Source: Mesobacillus selenatarsenatis SF-1 (GTDB lineage Bacteria > Bacillota > Bacilli > Bacillales > Cytobacillaceae). Taken from it: DNA of 46,906 nt. Positions 26,272-34,540 of this stretch are shown here, piece after piece. The stretch covers positions 1-46,906 of the forward strand of contig NZ_BASE01000040.1 of NCBI RefSeq assembly GCF_000813125.1, in the 5' to 3' direction. Position 1 is the stretch's first letter. Each line of letters starts with the position of its first letter. A program made the translations under genes and the position numbers. The notes below the pieces were generated by a model. The model saw only the letters and a program-made list of their open reading frames with translations. It was not told the origin of the DNA and did not search any database.

Positions 26272-26763
26272 GTGGAAAAAGAATTGCAACAGCTTTTAGA
26301 CGAATGCATCTCGTTATCAGGCGAGCAGGAACTTGAAGCCCTTAAAACGGTACTATCCGGGGTTAAAAATAAACTAAGCGGGAAAAACAGTACGTACATC
26401 GATGGGCTTCTCCATATGGATAGGAGACTCGATCATGAAACTTGTGAAATTGATATTCCGATTACAAATGTACTCGATAATACCCTTGGCATAGTACATG
26501 GCGGTTTTACCGCCACGATACTCGACACGGCGATGGGAACACTTGCTAATAAGCTGCTGCCAGAAGGGTATGCAGCTGTCACGTCACAGATTAACATCCA
26601 TTATCTTGCGCCAGGGATCGGCGACAATCTTCATTGTAAAGCTACGCTGATTCATAAAGGAAGAAGTACAGTTGTCCTTGAAGCTGATGTATTCAGGTCT
26701 GATGGCAGAAAGATCGCTCACTCTTCTGGAAGCTTCTTCGTTGTAAAAAAACAGCATAAATAA
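26272..26763 (+). CDS. PaaI-type hotdog-fold thioesterase
   Basis: A 163-residue protein with a hotdog thioesterase domain in its C-terminal two-thirds: NTLGIVHGGFTATILDTAMGTLAN is the PaaI HGG signature with the catalytic Asp region, followed by INIHYLAPG and KATLIHKGRSTVVLEADV. It probably hydrolyses an acyl-CoA; the substrate is unknown. An extra N-terminal helical segment of about 45 residues precedes it. The start is GTG with AGAGG ten bases upstream. B. subtilis has no such gene between ylbD and ylbC. The next gene starts 11 bases later, so they form a unit. Confidence 0.87.
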   Translation: MEKELQQLLDECISLSGEQELEALKTVLSGVKNKLSGKNSTYIDGLLHMDRRLDHETCEIDIPITNVLDNTLGIVHGGFTATILDTAMGTLANKLLPEGYAAVTSQINIHYLAPGIGDNLHCKATLIHKGRSTVVLEADVFRSDGRKIAHSSGSFFVVKKQHK

Positions 26764-26774
26764 GGTGATCATGA

Positions 26775-27131
26775 ATGGTTACAGCAATTGCGATTCCGAT
26801 TGTCCTTGCCTATTTTTATTGGTTGACGAAAAAAGAAATGCAGGCGAATTTTCAGGAATGGATCAGACTGGAGAATATTCCTGAGGAAGCGATCGTGAGC
26901 GGAAAAATCATTGAGGCTAATGAATATAGAGAACGGTTTTATTATCATCGTTTTAATCATATAACAGTGTTAAGAATTAACACTGGCTTAAAGGAGATAA
27001 CCGTAAAAAAAGTGACTCCATTGAGGAAAGGGGCAGTTCCACCTCGATTCAAAGAAGGGGAAATGGTACATCTATACGGCAACTGGAAGCAAGGTTACTT
27101 TTCAATCAATAGGACGATCAGAAAAGCTTAA
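26775..27131 (+). CDS. Small membrane-anchored protein, unknown function
   Basis: A 118-residue protein with a short hydrophobic N-terminus (about 2-17) followed by a soluble part with alternating beta-strand pattern (YYHRFNHITVLRINTG, EITVKKVTPLRKG, EGEMVHLYGNW). AAGGTGA lies eight bases before the ATG. It is the second gene of the thioesterase unit. I do not recognise the family; the beta-rich part could be an OB-like barrel. A short repeat copy begins three bases after its stop. Confidence 0.62.
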   Translation: MVTAIAIPIVLAYFYWLTKKEMQANFQEWIRLENIPEEAIVSGKIIEANEYRERFYYHRFNHITVLRINTGLKEITVKKVTPLRKGAVPPRFKEGEMVHLYGNWKQGYFSINRTIRKA

Positions 27132-27133
27132 AC

Positions 27134-27205
27134 GCTATTGTCAGCCCGGACAAGCGCTGGAGCTGGACAATTTTCAAAGTAAAATTTATACCTTTCTATC
27201 ACGAA
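27134..27205 (+). repeat. Modular 3'-UTR repeat, copy C (short form)
   Basis: CAGCCCGGACAAGCGCTGGAGCTGGACAATT joins head and tail of the family directly, without core or modules. The following A/T-rich tail (AAAATTTATACCTTTCTATCA) resembles those after copies A and D. It starts two or three bases after the stop codon, same orientation as the gene. Confidence 0.78.
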
Positions 27206-27212
27206 GGCAGAA

Positions 27213-27246
27213 CGAAGGAGCATGACCTCATGGGCATGCTCCTTCG
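27213..27246. terminator. Strong hairpin between convergent genes
   Basis: CGAAGGAGCATG (27213-27224) pairs perfectly with CATGCTCCTTCG (27235-27246). T tracts are poor on both sides, so it is a 3'-end hairpin rather than a textbook terminator for ylbC and the opposing unit. Confidence 0.6.
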
Positions 27247-27276
27247 CTGTACATAATGAATAATGTAAAATAGCAA

Positions 27277-28353
27277 TTACTGTTGTTGCTCCCACATTTT
27301 CAAGAAGTTCTGGGTATAATGCATCTGATACACCCCTACTCCTAGATGCGAAAATTCCTCATTCAATAATGCCTCACGGTGGGATTCACTATTCAGCCAT
27401 CCCTCGACAACTGCAGGTCCATCTGTATAATTAGCTGCGATGTTTTCCCCAGCCACTTGGTATAAGATCTCCGCTGCATTTAGCCTTTCCGATAAATCTC
27501 CAAATTTTTCCGACTCATGCGAAAAATAGTCTTCGGTTGCCATATCCTTGCTATGGGCATATGCGACTTCTGCCGTTTTTTCATCCCACTCCAGCGTTGG
27601 CAGTTCATGCCTTGATCTGATTGCATTTGTAATATCAAGGATTTGTTTTTCGAGACCAGCCTCAATCCTGACCCAATCCCCTTCAGATAATACAGGCGGT
27701 TCTATCAGAGCTCCCCTGTATACCATTTCATATGGACGCTGCTTGACGATCGTTTCCTTGTCCATATATCGGATGCTTGAGACGGAACTAGTGAATTTAT
27801 CAATATAAAGCTGAACAAAGTATTCACCCATTTTTATAATGGGGCGTGTGTTCATATCCTGCTCGGAAAGCTCGAATTTGTAGGAACTTCCATTATATTC
27901 AAACGTAACATCAGGCTCAATCACGTTCATTGAAAAGATTTGTTCGATTGGCTGTCCTATTTTAAATGGTTGTACATTTACCGAAGGGCCAATCCCGTAT
28001 GCGGTCACAACCTTGCCATTCAGGACACCAGCCTGGATATATTGGTCAAGGTCATTGTTAAAAATCCACCAATGGAAGCCATAGGCTGAAAGGTCAACCC
28101 TGGATGGTTCACCTAATGTCGCCTTAAGCGAATCGATATCCTTACCTAATAGGGAACCAACTCCCTGTGCAGGCTGGTCAATGCCCTCACTAATATTCTG
28201 TTCATCGATATCCTCGTTGAGAGATTCATCCTCTTTCGGGGCCGACTTCTGTTCAATTACCAATTCGTCAGTATCTTCCTTGTTAAATCCCATGTATAAA
28301 CCAATAAGTAAAAAGATTGCAGCAAAAATTAAAATCCTAAAAATAGTTCGCAG
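27277..28353 (-). CDS. ylbC: CAP-domain secreted/anchored protein YlbC
   Basis: YlbC has an acidic linker, a CAP-associated N-terminal domain (about 60-200) and a C-terminal CAP/SCP domain (about 235-355) with AYAHSKDMATEDYFSH, AGENIAAN and WLNSESHREALLN, keeping the family's His and Glu positions. The first in-frame ATG (28293) would leave the protein without a signal, and no ribosome-binding site precedes it. Twenty codons upstream a CTG at 28353 follows AAGGGGGG by six bases and adds a basic start plus a membrane helix (ILIFAAIFLLIGLYM). I therefore place the start there (358 residues). Confidence 0.87.
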   Translation of the reverse strand: MRTIFRILIFAAIFLLIGLYMGFNKEDTDELVIEQKSAPKEDESLNEDIDEQNISEGIDQPAQGVGSLLGKDIDSLKATLGEPSRVDLSAYGFHWWIFNNDLDQYIQAGVLNGKVVTAYGIGPSVNVQPFKIGQPIEQIFSMNVIEPDVTFEYNGSSYKFELSEQDMNTRPIIKMGEYFVQLYIDKFTSSVSSIRYMDKETIVKQRPYEMVYRGALIEPPVLSEGDWVRIEAGLEKQILDITNAIRSRHELPTLEWDEKTAEVAYAHSKDMATEDYFSHESEKFGDLSERLNAAEILYQVAGENIAANYTDGPAVVEGWLNSESHREALLNEEFSHLGVGVYQMHYTQNFLKMWEQQQ

Positions 28354-28671
28354 GTAGATCCCCCCTTCTTTTTAGTATGTCAAGCCACACTGATGTGAGT
28401 CAAAAGACACTATTCTCTCTCTATCACTATATGAGTGATTTTTGAAATTATTATATCATTGATAGGGTTCTTTTTAATAGAAGTGTTCTTTCCGACTCAA
28501 AAAAATCACAAGTATTAACATGATTGCCATATTTCTTGCGATTTGTTGATTAACTTACTTTTAACATACGGCCTGTTTATTGTAAAATCAAACAACAACA
28601 ACCCTTACAAAATGTTCGAACAATTGTAGTAAGAATGATAACAAAAAGGCACCCAATATGAGTGCCATAGA
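28354..28671. other. Intergenic region between ylbC and ylbB
   Basis: It holds the ylbC ribosome-binding site (28360-28367), an A/T-rich stretch with no clear promoter, and the ylbB terminator at its right-hand start (28643-28666). I see no coding sequence or structured RNA in the rest. Confidence 0.5.
28643..28666 (-). terminator. Intrinsic terminator of ylbB
   Basis: On the minus strand GGCAC pairs with GTGCC around a nine-base loop, followed by TTTTTG, six bases after the ylbB stop. The stem is short. Confidence 0.65.
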
Positions 28672-29106
28672 CTATTGCATGTGGTTTCCAGGCTCTGAGA
28701 TTTCTGATAGAGCATGTTGTGCTTGTTCGTCTGTCATTTCATTTACAGCAAAGTCACCAAGCGCAACGATTCCTACTAATTTATCACCTTCAACTACTGG
28801 CAGCCTTCTTATTTGATGTTCCGCCATAAGCTTGGTTGCATCCTTAGTGGACATTTCCGGTGTCGCTGTAACTAGGTGGTCACTCATTACCGTCTCAACC
28901 TTAGAAGACGGTGGATGTTTTTCTGCTATCCCTCTAATGACAATATCCCGGTCGGTGATCATACCTACAAGCTTATCATTGTCAACGATAGGGATTGATC
29001 CGACATTCCACTCTTTCATTTTGACCGCAACTTCAAATACATTATCCAACAAAGTACATGTTTCCACATCGCTAGTCATGATATCACGGATTTTACGCAC
29101 TTTCAT
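28672..29106 (-). CDS. ylbB: CBS-domain pair protein YlbB
   Basis: A protein of about 144 residues consisting of two CBS domains (about 5-60 and 70-125): VRKIRDIMTSDVETC with GSIPIVDNDKLVGMITDRDIV, then VETVMSDHLVTATPEMSTKDATKLM with RRLPVVEGDKLVGIVALGD. CBS pairs bind adenine nucleotides and act as sensors; the partner is unknown. An AAGGAGG lies only two bases before the ATG at 29106; a GTG at 29100, eight bases after it, is an alternative start. Longer upstream frames lack a ribosome-binding site. Confidence 0.9.
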   Translation of the reverse strand: MKVRKIRDIMTSDVETCTLLDNVFEVAVKMKEWNVGSIPIVDNDKLVGMITDRDIVIRGIAEKHPPSSKVETVMSDHLVTATPEMSTKDATKLMAEHQIRRLPVVEGDKLVGIVALGDFAVNEMTDEQAQHALSEISEPGNHMQ

Positions 29107-29348
29107 TTCCTCCTTATGAATCAAAGCTTGCCTACTCACAGTTAGGGTTGCCCGGATCATGCTAATTATGCCATTTAATTAATTAATTCTGATTTAGTCT
29201 TCAGTTTCCCCAAGCAAACAGAAAGAGTGAAAGCAGATAAATTCGTTTTTATATTCATTGCAACTTAAACATATTTTTACTATTATTAAATTTGAGATAT
29301 AATCTATTTTAGGCGATATTACTGCAGTGTGTTTTAGGAGGGAATAGG

Positions 29349-29708
29349 ATGAAATTCGAAAATACAGGTATTGAAAACCTGAAGGCGGACTTGAACCGTC
29401 TTGATGAGGTTATGTTAGAGCATGGCCTAGTCCGTGAGGGTCAATGGGACTATGAGCGAGTAACCTATGACAAAAAGCTTGTGGTTAAAGAAGGCACATT
29501 TTATTTGCGTGTCCAGGGCTATGTGCATGAAGGTGACGTCGGTGCACACAAAGCGATCATACAGTTGATGACTCCTTTGTTGGGCAAACACTATTATCCG
29601 CATGGCGTTGAATATGGTGAAGGTGAGCAATTCCCGAAAGCACTTGTCAGCCAGTGCGAAAAGCTTTTAAACGATGTGAAAGCAGAAGTAGAGAAATTCG
29701 CAATCTAA
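29349..29708 (+). CDS. ylbA: YugN-like family protein YlbA
   Basis: A 119-residue soluble protein of the YugN-like family, with WDYERVTYDKKLVVKEGTFYLRVQGY and a conserved HKAIIQLMTPLLGKHYYPHGVEY segment. Function unknown. AGGAGG precedes the ATG. It is a single gene ending in a strong terminator shared with the convergent Asp23-like gene. Confidence 0.88.
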   Translation: MKFENTGIENLKADLNRLDEVMLEHGLVREGQWDYERVTYDKKLVVKEGTFYLRVQGYVHEGDVGAHKAIIQLMTPLLGKHYYPHGVEYGEGEQFPKALVSQCEKLLNDVKAEVEKFAI

Positions 29709-29715
29709 TATCATA

Positions 29716-29753
29716 ATGTAAAAAAGACGCATTCATTGCGTCTTTTTTACATT
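29716..29753. terminator. Bidirectional terminator of ylbA and the Asp23-like gene
   Basis: ATGTAAAAAAGACGCA and TGCGTCTTTTTTACAT are perfect arms around TTCA or so, with the stop codon of the minus-strand gene in the loop (29733-29735). Confidence 0.92.
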
Positions 29754-30089
29754 AATACCCGTTATGATGACATCAATCTCTTTCGGTAAAAATGAAGTTA
29801 GCAGCACAATATCCTCTTCTAAGTTTTTCTGAAGCTCCGTGGCATTTAGTAGGATAGAGTACTCTCCTACTATAGTGTCAACGTATACTTTTATTTTTAC
29901 GTAACCCTGATCAAGTTCAACAATTACTCCATTGTCAGCGAATGCATTTCTTCGCAATCGTGAAATCCTGGTTTTAACCCCCGACTGTTGAAAAAAGACG
30001 TTTTCATTTATATTAGCATGAACAATTGCACAGACTGCACGGCATACCTCTCTATTTTGCTTAGGCATGATTTTTCCTGACTTCTTCAT
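29733..30089 (-). CDS. Asp23/Gls24-like small protein
   Basis: A protein of about 118 residues. Its pattern of an N-terminal helix (REVCRAVCAIVHANI), then VIVELDQGYVKIKVYVDTIVGEYSILLNATELQKNLEEDI and a final strand EIDVIITGINVK, resembles the Asp23 fold, where VQxxV helices and a terminal VNVxVxGI strand recur. The homology is remote and I am not sure of it. The ATG at 30089 has GGGGTGAGG directly upstream and replaces a longer frame without a site. B. subtilis has no gene here between ylbA and ctaG. Confidence 0.55.
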   Translation of the reverse strand: MKKSGKIMPKQNREVCRAVCAIVHANINENVFFQQSGVKTRISRLRRNAFADNGVIVELDQGYVKIKVYVDTIVGEYSILLNATELQKNLEEDIVLLTSFLPKEIDVIITGINVKKTQ

Positions 30090-30338
30090 TGCCTCACCCC
30101 TAAAAGTTAAGGTTCGAAACCTGATGTTCATAAGCATACATAGAGATGGAAGAGCGATCTAACGTTAAAAATTGAATCCGTCCGCATAAAAATCAACAAA
30201 GTGTAAAAAAGACGTGGGTAATAGCTGATTTTTGTTGTTTCTTATATTAAATGCGTACTATAATTTAATTGTTAAGGAATTTTTTGCGCTTTTTGAAATA
30301 TAAGGCTTAAGTGCCCTTAATAAATGTTTTTAGAGGTA

Positions 30339-30357
30339 TATACTCTTCATGAGTATA
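30339..30357. promoter_or_regulatory. Palindrome upstream of the AI-2E-family gene
   Basis: TATACTC (30339-30345) and GAGTATA (30351-30357) form a perfect 7-base inverted repeat with five bases between, ending four bases before the ribosome-binding site. It could be an operator or a hairpin that masks the start region. Confidence 0.35.
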
Positions 30358-30371
30358 GAAAGGAGTTTCAC

Positions 30372-31430
30372 TTGTCCGGTATTTTTACTAAACGAACTAT
30401 CATTATTGCATTAATCATCATCGCCGTCGCAGCAATTCTTTATATTATCCTTCCGGTATCCATCCCGTTGATTGCTGCTTTGATTACCGCCCTTTTTCTC
30501 GAGCCTGCAGTGGTTTACTTCCAGAAAAGATTCAAGAGTGGGAGGCGCCTGGCAGTATTAGCAATCTTCCTCCTGTTTGTATTGCTTATAATGGTTGCAG
30601 GGTATTTCCTGACTACAACAGCAATCACCGAGGCAATTGACTTGATTGATAATACTCCTGTCTATATAAATGAAATTACGAATGCCTGGTATAAGGCAGA
30701 AAATAGTTTTGTTGAAGCTGCCAATGACCTTCCAAGAGAAGTTGTAACCGAAATCAGCAACCGGGCAGAGGACTTTCTCAATAAACTTAAGAATGACATG
30801 ATTGCATTTATCAATATAGATAATTTGAAGGCATTGCTGACCTACATCCCGAATTTTCTAATCAGCTTCCTTGTCTATTTGATTGCCCTGTTTCTCTTCT
30901 TGCTGGAGCTGCCATCTTTAAGGCAAGGTGTTTACAGCCATTTAACAGAAAGAACAGCAGACAAAGTACATTTCATGACATCCCGACTTTCTTATGTTGT
31001 ATTCGGGTTTTTGAAAGCACAATTTTTGGTGAGTGTGATTATTTTCATCGTAGCCCTGATTGGGTTGCTTTTCATTACTCCGGAATATGCAATTGTCATG
31101 TCGGCTATCATCTGGCTGATTGATTTTATCCCGCTGATAGGCTCAATCGTCATATTGGCTCCTTGGTCAATCTTCCATCTGGCAACAGGTAATATAGCCC
31201 TTGGAACCCAACTGGCGGTCCTGGCAGTTATTTTGCTTATTATCAGGCGTACAGTCGAGCCTAAGGTAATGGGCAGCCATATAGGCCTATCTCCACTATC
31301 TACACTGATTGCCATGTATCTTGGACTGAAATTATTCGGCTTCATGGGCTTTGTCATCGGACCATTGCTCTTGATTGGATTCAATTCAGCCAAAGAAGCT
31401 GGAATTATAAAATTGAAATTTAAAATTTAA
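30372..31430 (+). CDS. AI-2E family transporter (YtvI-like membrane protein)
   Basis: A 352-residue membrane protein with about eight helices: two at the N-terminus (TIIIALIIIAVAAILYIILP and the next), a soluble amphipathic middle (about 85-150), and helices around VVFGFLKAQFLVSVIIF and SAIIWLIDFIPLIGSIV, the AI-2E/PerM signature. Members carry out ion/proton-coupled export or act in sporulation (YtvI); the substrate here is unknown. I choose TTG at 30372 (MSGIFTKRTIII) because AAAGGAG lies six bases before it; the upstream ATG has no site. B. subtilis has no gene at this place. Confidence 0.85.
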   Translation: MSGIFTKRTIIIALIIIAVAAILYIILPVSIPLIAALITALFLEPAVVYFQKRFKSGRRLAVLAIFLLFVLLIMVAGYFLTTTAITEAIDLIDNTPVYINEITNAWYKAENSFVEAANDLPREVVTEISNRAEDFLNKLKNDMIAFINIDNLKALLTYIPNFLISFLVYLIALFLFLLELPSLRQGVYSHLTERTADKVHFMTSRLSYVVFGFLKAQFLVSVIIFIVALIGLLFITPEYAIVMSAIIWLIDFIPLIGSIVILAPWSIFHLATGNIALGTQLAVLAVILLIIRRTVEPKVMGSHIGLSPLSTLIAMYLGLKLFGFMGFVIGPLLLIGFNSAKEAGIIKLKFKI

Positions 31431-31436
31431 ATCTAG

Positions 31437-31520
31437 AAAAGCGTATGCGCCTTGTTCAGCCCTGCCAAGCGCTGAGCTAGACAATTCTCGAAGTGTAAAA
31501 ATTTATACTTTCTAATCTTA
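31437..31520 (+). repeat. Modular 3'-UTR repeat, copy D (short form)
   Basis: AAAAGCGTATGCGCC opens the copy seven bases after the stop, CAGCCCTGCCAAGCGCTGAGCTAGACAATT joins head to tail, and an A/T-rich tail with TTTATACTTTCTAATC follows. It has the family head that copy C lacks, but no core. A CTTG...CAAG stem is visible in the head. Confidence 0.78.
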
Positions 31521-31562
31521 TAAAGAGAAACCCGGGTGAACAAGCACCCGGGTTTCTCTTTA
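31521..31562. terminator. Strong bidirectional terminator
   Basis: An 18-base perfect inverted repeat, TAAAGAGAAACCCGGGTG facing CACCCGGGTTTCTCTTTA, separated by six bases. It lies between the convergent AI-2E-family and Eis-like genes and can serve both. Confidence 0.9.
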
Positions 31563-31567
31563 CAAAT

Positions 31568-32746
31568 TTAAAAGAAATCATAGAAGAATGGCTTAAATGC
31601 TGGGATTGCATGCTCCAGCTCCTTGACTTCATTGATGTCTCCCTTGAGAAGTTCTAACTCAAATAATTCAAGAGGGCGTTTATAGCCGAATAACATGGCT
31701 GTTAAAGTGTTGATGTTCAATTGCAGTCCGCGCTTTGGAGCAGTTACACATGTACTCCCCTCTTTCACAGGGTGAAATGTAACTTCTTCCTGCCCTATTA
31801 TATATGTCCCTGTATTCCATGGAGCAGCTGCATCATCCAGATGAAGAAACACATTTTTCCCATCAGTGCTCGTGTTAAAAGGATAGCTAGATAATGCTTT
31901 CTCAGCATTGACAATTCTGCCCATGAAATATGGATAAATTTCAGTTTTGAGCTTAGGCTCCTTTAAAAAGTACGGGAATGGCTCATGGACTGATAACAGT
32001 ACTTCCACTCGATCTACCATTGAATCATGCTGGCAAATGAAATTCCACAGTCCTTTTCTCGCTTCATGGGATAGAGAAACGTATTCCTCAACCTTCATAA
32101 CATTTTCTTTAATCTCGTATAACAGGTAACCTGACGCTTCATTTTTTGAATCATAATAAACAGCTGCTGTTTGTTCACCATATATACTTGTGCTCCACCA
32201 TTCCGAATCTCTTGCTAACATCGCGCTATGCATTGCTGCATATTGATCATAAACCCTCTCGATATCCAATGAGTGATTCTTCTCTGTATGTCGTTTAATT
32301 TTTCCTGATTGCCTATCTACAGGTTTTAGGTCTATTTTATCAATAGTTACCTTCCTATTGTCTGAAATGATCTCCCAGCCAAACCTTCTATAGAAATCAA
32401 TCTGGAATGGATGAAGGAATGAAACAATATTTCCATTTTGATTCATATCCTCCAGTGCCCTTTTCATCAAGGCGTTTACATGCCCTTTCCGTCTGTGCTC
32501 AGGATAGGTAGCAACACCTGCAATACCACCCATTTTCCAATTCTGTTGACCCAGCTTTACATTCAAAGAAAGAATATGCAATTTTGAAGCAAGATCTTCT
32601 CCTTCAAAGATCCCAAGCAAGCGATGTTTCTTTAGGGTTTCCAACCGTTTAGGAATATCACTTTCCGGTACTTTATATTGAAAAGCATACATTGATAAAT
32701 TCATTGACTCCAGATAATGTTCTTCGGATAAAACATTAATATCCAA
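31568..32746 (-). CDS. Eis-like GNAT acetyltransferase
   Basis: A 392-residue protein of the Eis type: an N-terminal GNAT domain with IAGVATYPEHRRKGHVNALMKRALE (the acetyl-CoA loop, near residue 75) and FYRRFGWEII, a second GNAT-like domain (about 165-280), and an SCP2-like C-terminal domain. Eis proteins acetylate amines, including aminoglycosides in mycobacteria; here the substrate is unknown. The start is TTG at 32746 with GGGGG ten bases upstream, because the longer frame adds an unrelated hydrophobic stretch. Confidence 0.87.
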   Translation of the reverse strand: MDINVLSEEHYLESMNLSMYAFQYKVPESDIPKRLETLKKHRLLGIFEGEDLASKLHILSLNVKLGQQNWKMGGIAGVATYPEHRRKGHVNALMKRALEDMNQNGNIVSFLHPFQIDFYRRFGWEIISDNRKVTIDKIDLKPVDRQSGKIKRHTEKNHSLDIERVYDQYAAMHSAMLARDSEWWSTSIYGEQTAAVYYDSKNEASGYLLYEIKENVMKVEEYVSLSHEARKGLWNFICQHDSMVDRVEVLLSVHEPFPYFLKEPKLKTEIYPYFMGRIVNAEKALSSYPFNTSTDGKNVFLHLDDAAAPWNTGTYIIGQEEVTFHPVKEGSTCVTAPKRGLQLNINTLTAMLFGYKRPLELFELELLKGDINEVKELEHAIPAFKPFFYDFF

Positions 32747-32813
32747 GCAAATCCAACCCCCTTTATACAACCTAATAAATTCGTCTATAAAAGCGGAAAT
32801 ACCTTCAAGAAAT

Positions 32814-32844
32814 AAAAAAAACATTGCTATAAGCAATGTTTTAA
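32814..32844 (-). terminator. Intrinsic terminator of ctaM
   Basis: On the minus strand AAAACATTGC pairs with GCAATGTTTT around a short loop, followed by T residues, right after the stop of the DUF420 gene. Confidence 0.88.
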
Positions 32845-32850
32845 AGTCTG

Positions 32851-33315
32851 CTATGTGCCGAGTATCGCCTTGATGACCGAAGTTGTTTCTCCGCCTTTGT
32901 AGAACACATATAGAAGCAGGTAAACTGCAACCCCCGTGATACCAGTAAAGAACCAGGTAACACTAGTGACAGGTCCAAGTTTACGATGGCGCTCTAATTT
33001 GTTCTTATATCCTGTGTAAAGCGAGATAATTCCAAGGACAGCACCAATAGTAGCAAGTGTAATATGGAAAATTAAGAACATCGTATAGTAAATCTTGATA
33101 TCATCAGGTCCTCCAAATGATGTATTTCCAATGAAAATCGTCCTTGATGCATAAATCACAAAGAATATGATGGCGAATATCCCAGCCAGTGTCATAGTCT
33201 TGCGATGCTTATCAATCTTTCTTTGTTTTATTTGGGCCCAGCCAATTGCCACGGTAATCGCACTTAAAACAATAAATGTGGTGCTGATTGTCGGCAGGAT
33301 CGGTAAATTAGACAT
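32851..33315 (-). CDS. ctaM: DUF420 membrane protein (CtaM/YozB-like)
   Basis: A 154-residue protein with four predicted helices and the DUF420 features: KIDKHRKTMTLAG after the first helix, IYYTMFLIFHITLATIG, and HRKLGPVTSVTWFFTGITG, with conserved His residues in or near the membrane. In Staphylococcus aureus CtaM is needed for aa3-type oxidase activity; the location beside ctaG supports a role in oxidase maturation. The ATG at 33315 has GAGAGG seven bases upstream. It follows ctaG by a terminator and so has its own promoter. Confidence 0.8.
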   Translation of the reverse strand: MSNLPILPTISTTFIVLSAITVAIGWAQIKQRKIDKHRKTMTLAGIFAIIFFVIYASRTIFIGNTSFGGPDDIKIYYTMFLIFHITLATIGAVLGIISLYTGYKNKLERHRKLGPVTSVTWFFTGITGVAVYLLLYVFYKGGETTSVIKAILGT

Positions 33316-33443
33316 ATATGTACCTCTCAATCATTATTTATCCATAAAGTTAATTGTAGGTGACCTGTCTCTTTTTTTCAATCTTTGATTGTTGTAAACT
33401 AATAATTTTTTTGACGGAGTGAAGACCCATATTAAACAACAAT

Positions 33444-33469
33444 AAAAGCTTCCCAATAAGGAAGCTTTT
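33444..33469 (-). terminator. Intrinsic terminator of ctaG
   Basis: On the minus strand AAAAGCTTCC pairs with GGAAGCTTTT around six bases, with ATTGTTG after it. The stem includes the A/T ends. Confidence 0.8.
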
Positions 33470-33480
33470 GCAATTTGTTA

Positions 33481-34392
33481 TTACTTAATTGGCTGTGGCG
33501 CGCTCGCAAGATTAATCGCATCCTGTTCAGCCTGATGATCCTCTTCATTACGGAACCATTGGAAGAACGCGTATCCAAGGAAAATGCCATAAACAATTTC
33601 CTGAATGACCTTCATGATTACTCCGCCAAGCTGCTGATCATGCAGAAGCGAGATAGAACTGAAGGTTTCCGGACCACTGAGATCCAGGCTCGATAGCATT
33701 GTAGGCGGTACACATAACTTCAAAGCCTCACCCCATGCATTAGGGTCGGAGAAAGTTGCGTACATTGGTGTATCGGCAAAGATGATCAATGCGCATGCTG
33801 GTGTAATTAGTACACCGTCAGCAAAGATATACCCCATTTTCTTAACTCCGGATAATGTCTGATATTCTTCTAATTTATTGACTAGCGGCCACCACATGAA
33901 CATCGCTAGTATAAATAGAACCGTTGTGTAGCCTGCATGCAGCCACATGTCAGTTTTTACAAAATCAAAAATCAACGGGATATGGTAAATAGAAAATATA
34001 CCATTGAACATGATCAAAGCAATAAGCGGCTTTGTGAAAAAGCGGAACAACGGGTCAACTACCGGCAGCGATAAGAACGATCTCCACAGCCAGTCAGGCA
34101 AGCCGAAAATCAATAATGGAGGTACGACAAGGTAAAGTACTGCCATTTGAATCATATGCATATAAAAGGTTATATGCGCCATCAGATCCACAGGCGAACC
34201 TTTAATGATATACAGCACGATGACAGCAGAAGTAAAATAAACAGCCTGCTTTCGTGTTGCTGGTACACCTTCTTTGAAACGATCATAGTACTTGAAGACA
34301 ATTAGATAATATGCAACTAATAGAGCTGCCATAACGAGAAAATATACCGGACTCCATAGTGCTCTGAATCCAAATATATCTAGAGTAAGCAT
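33481..34392 (-). CDS. ctaG: Cytochrome c oxidase assembly factor CtaG (Bacillus type)
   Basis: A 303-residue polytopic protein with about seven helices. Visible family features include AHITFYMHMIQMAVLYLVVPPLLIFGLP, the IYHIPLIFD segment and GVLITPACALIIFADTPMY, with several His residues that could bind copper. Bacillus CtaG is required for caa3 oxidase assembly and is unrelated to the Cox11-type CtaG. It is set off from ctaF by a terminator and 148 bases. Confidence 0.94.
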   Translation of the reverse strand: MLTLDIFGFRALWSPVYFLVMAALLVAYYLIVFKYYDRFKEGVPATRKQAVYFTSAVIVLYIIKGSPVDLMAHITFYMHMIQMAVLYLVVPPLLIFGLPDWLWRSFLSLPVVDPLFRFFTKPLIALIMFNGIFSIYHIPLIFDFVKTDMWLHAGYTTVLFILAMFMWWPLVNKLEEYQTLSGVKKMGYIFADGVLITPACALIIFADTPMYATFSDPNAWGEALKLCVPPTMLSSLDLSGPETFSSISLLHDQQLGGVIMKVIQEIVYGIFLGYAFFQWFRNEEDHQAEQDAINLASAPQPIK

Positions 34393-34501
34393 CGTATTTC
34401 ACCCCGTCCTGTTTAAGAACTTTACTTTCATTATACTTCCAAAGGTATGTTACTTCAATAAAACGGTTCTGCCATTAATTGTTAGTATACTCGCTTACAT
34501 A

Positions 34502-34530
34502 GAAAAAATCGGCCAAAAGCCGATTTTTTC
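34502..34530 (-). terminator. Intrinsic terminator of ctaCDEF
   Basis: On the minus strand GAAAAAATCGGC pairs with GCCGATTTTTTC around five bases, followed by T residues, ten bases after the ctaF stop. It separates the structural genes from ctaG. Confidence 0.92.
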
Positions 34531-34540
34531 TTTAGTCATA

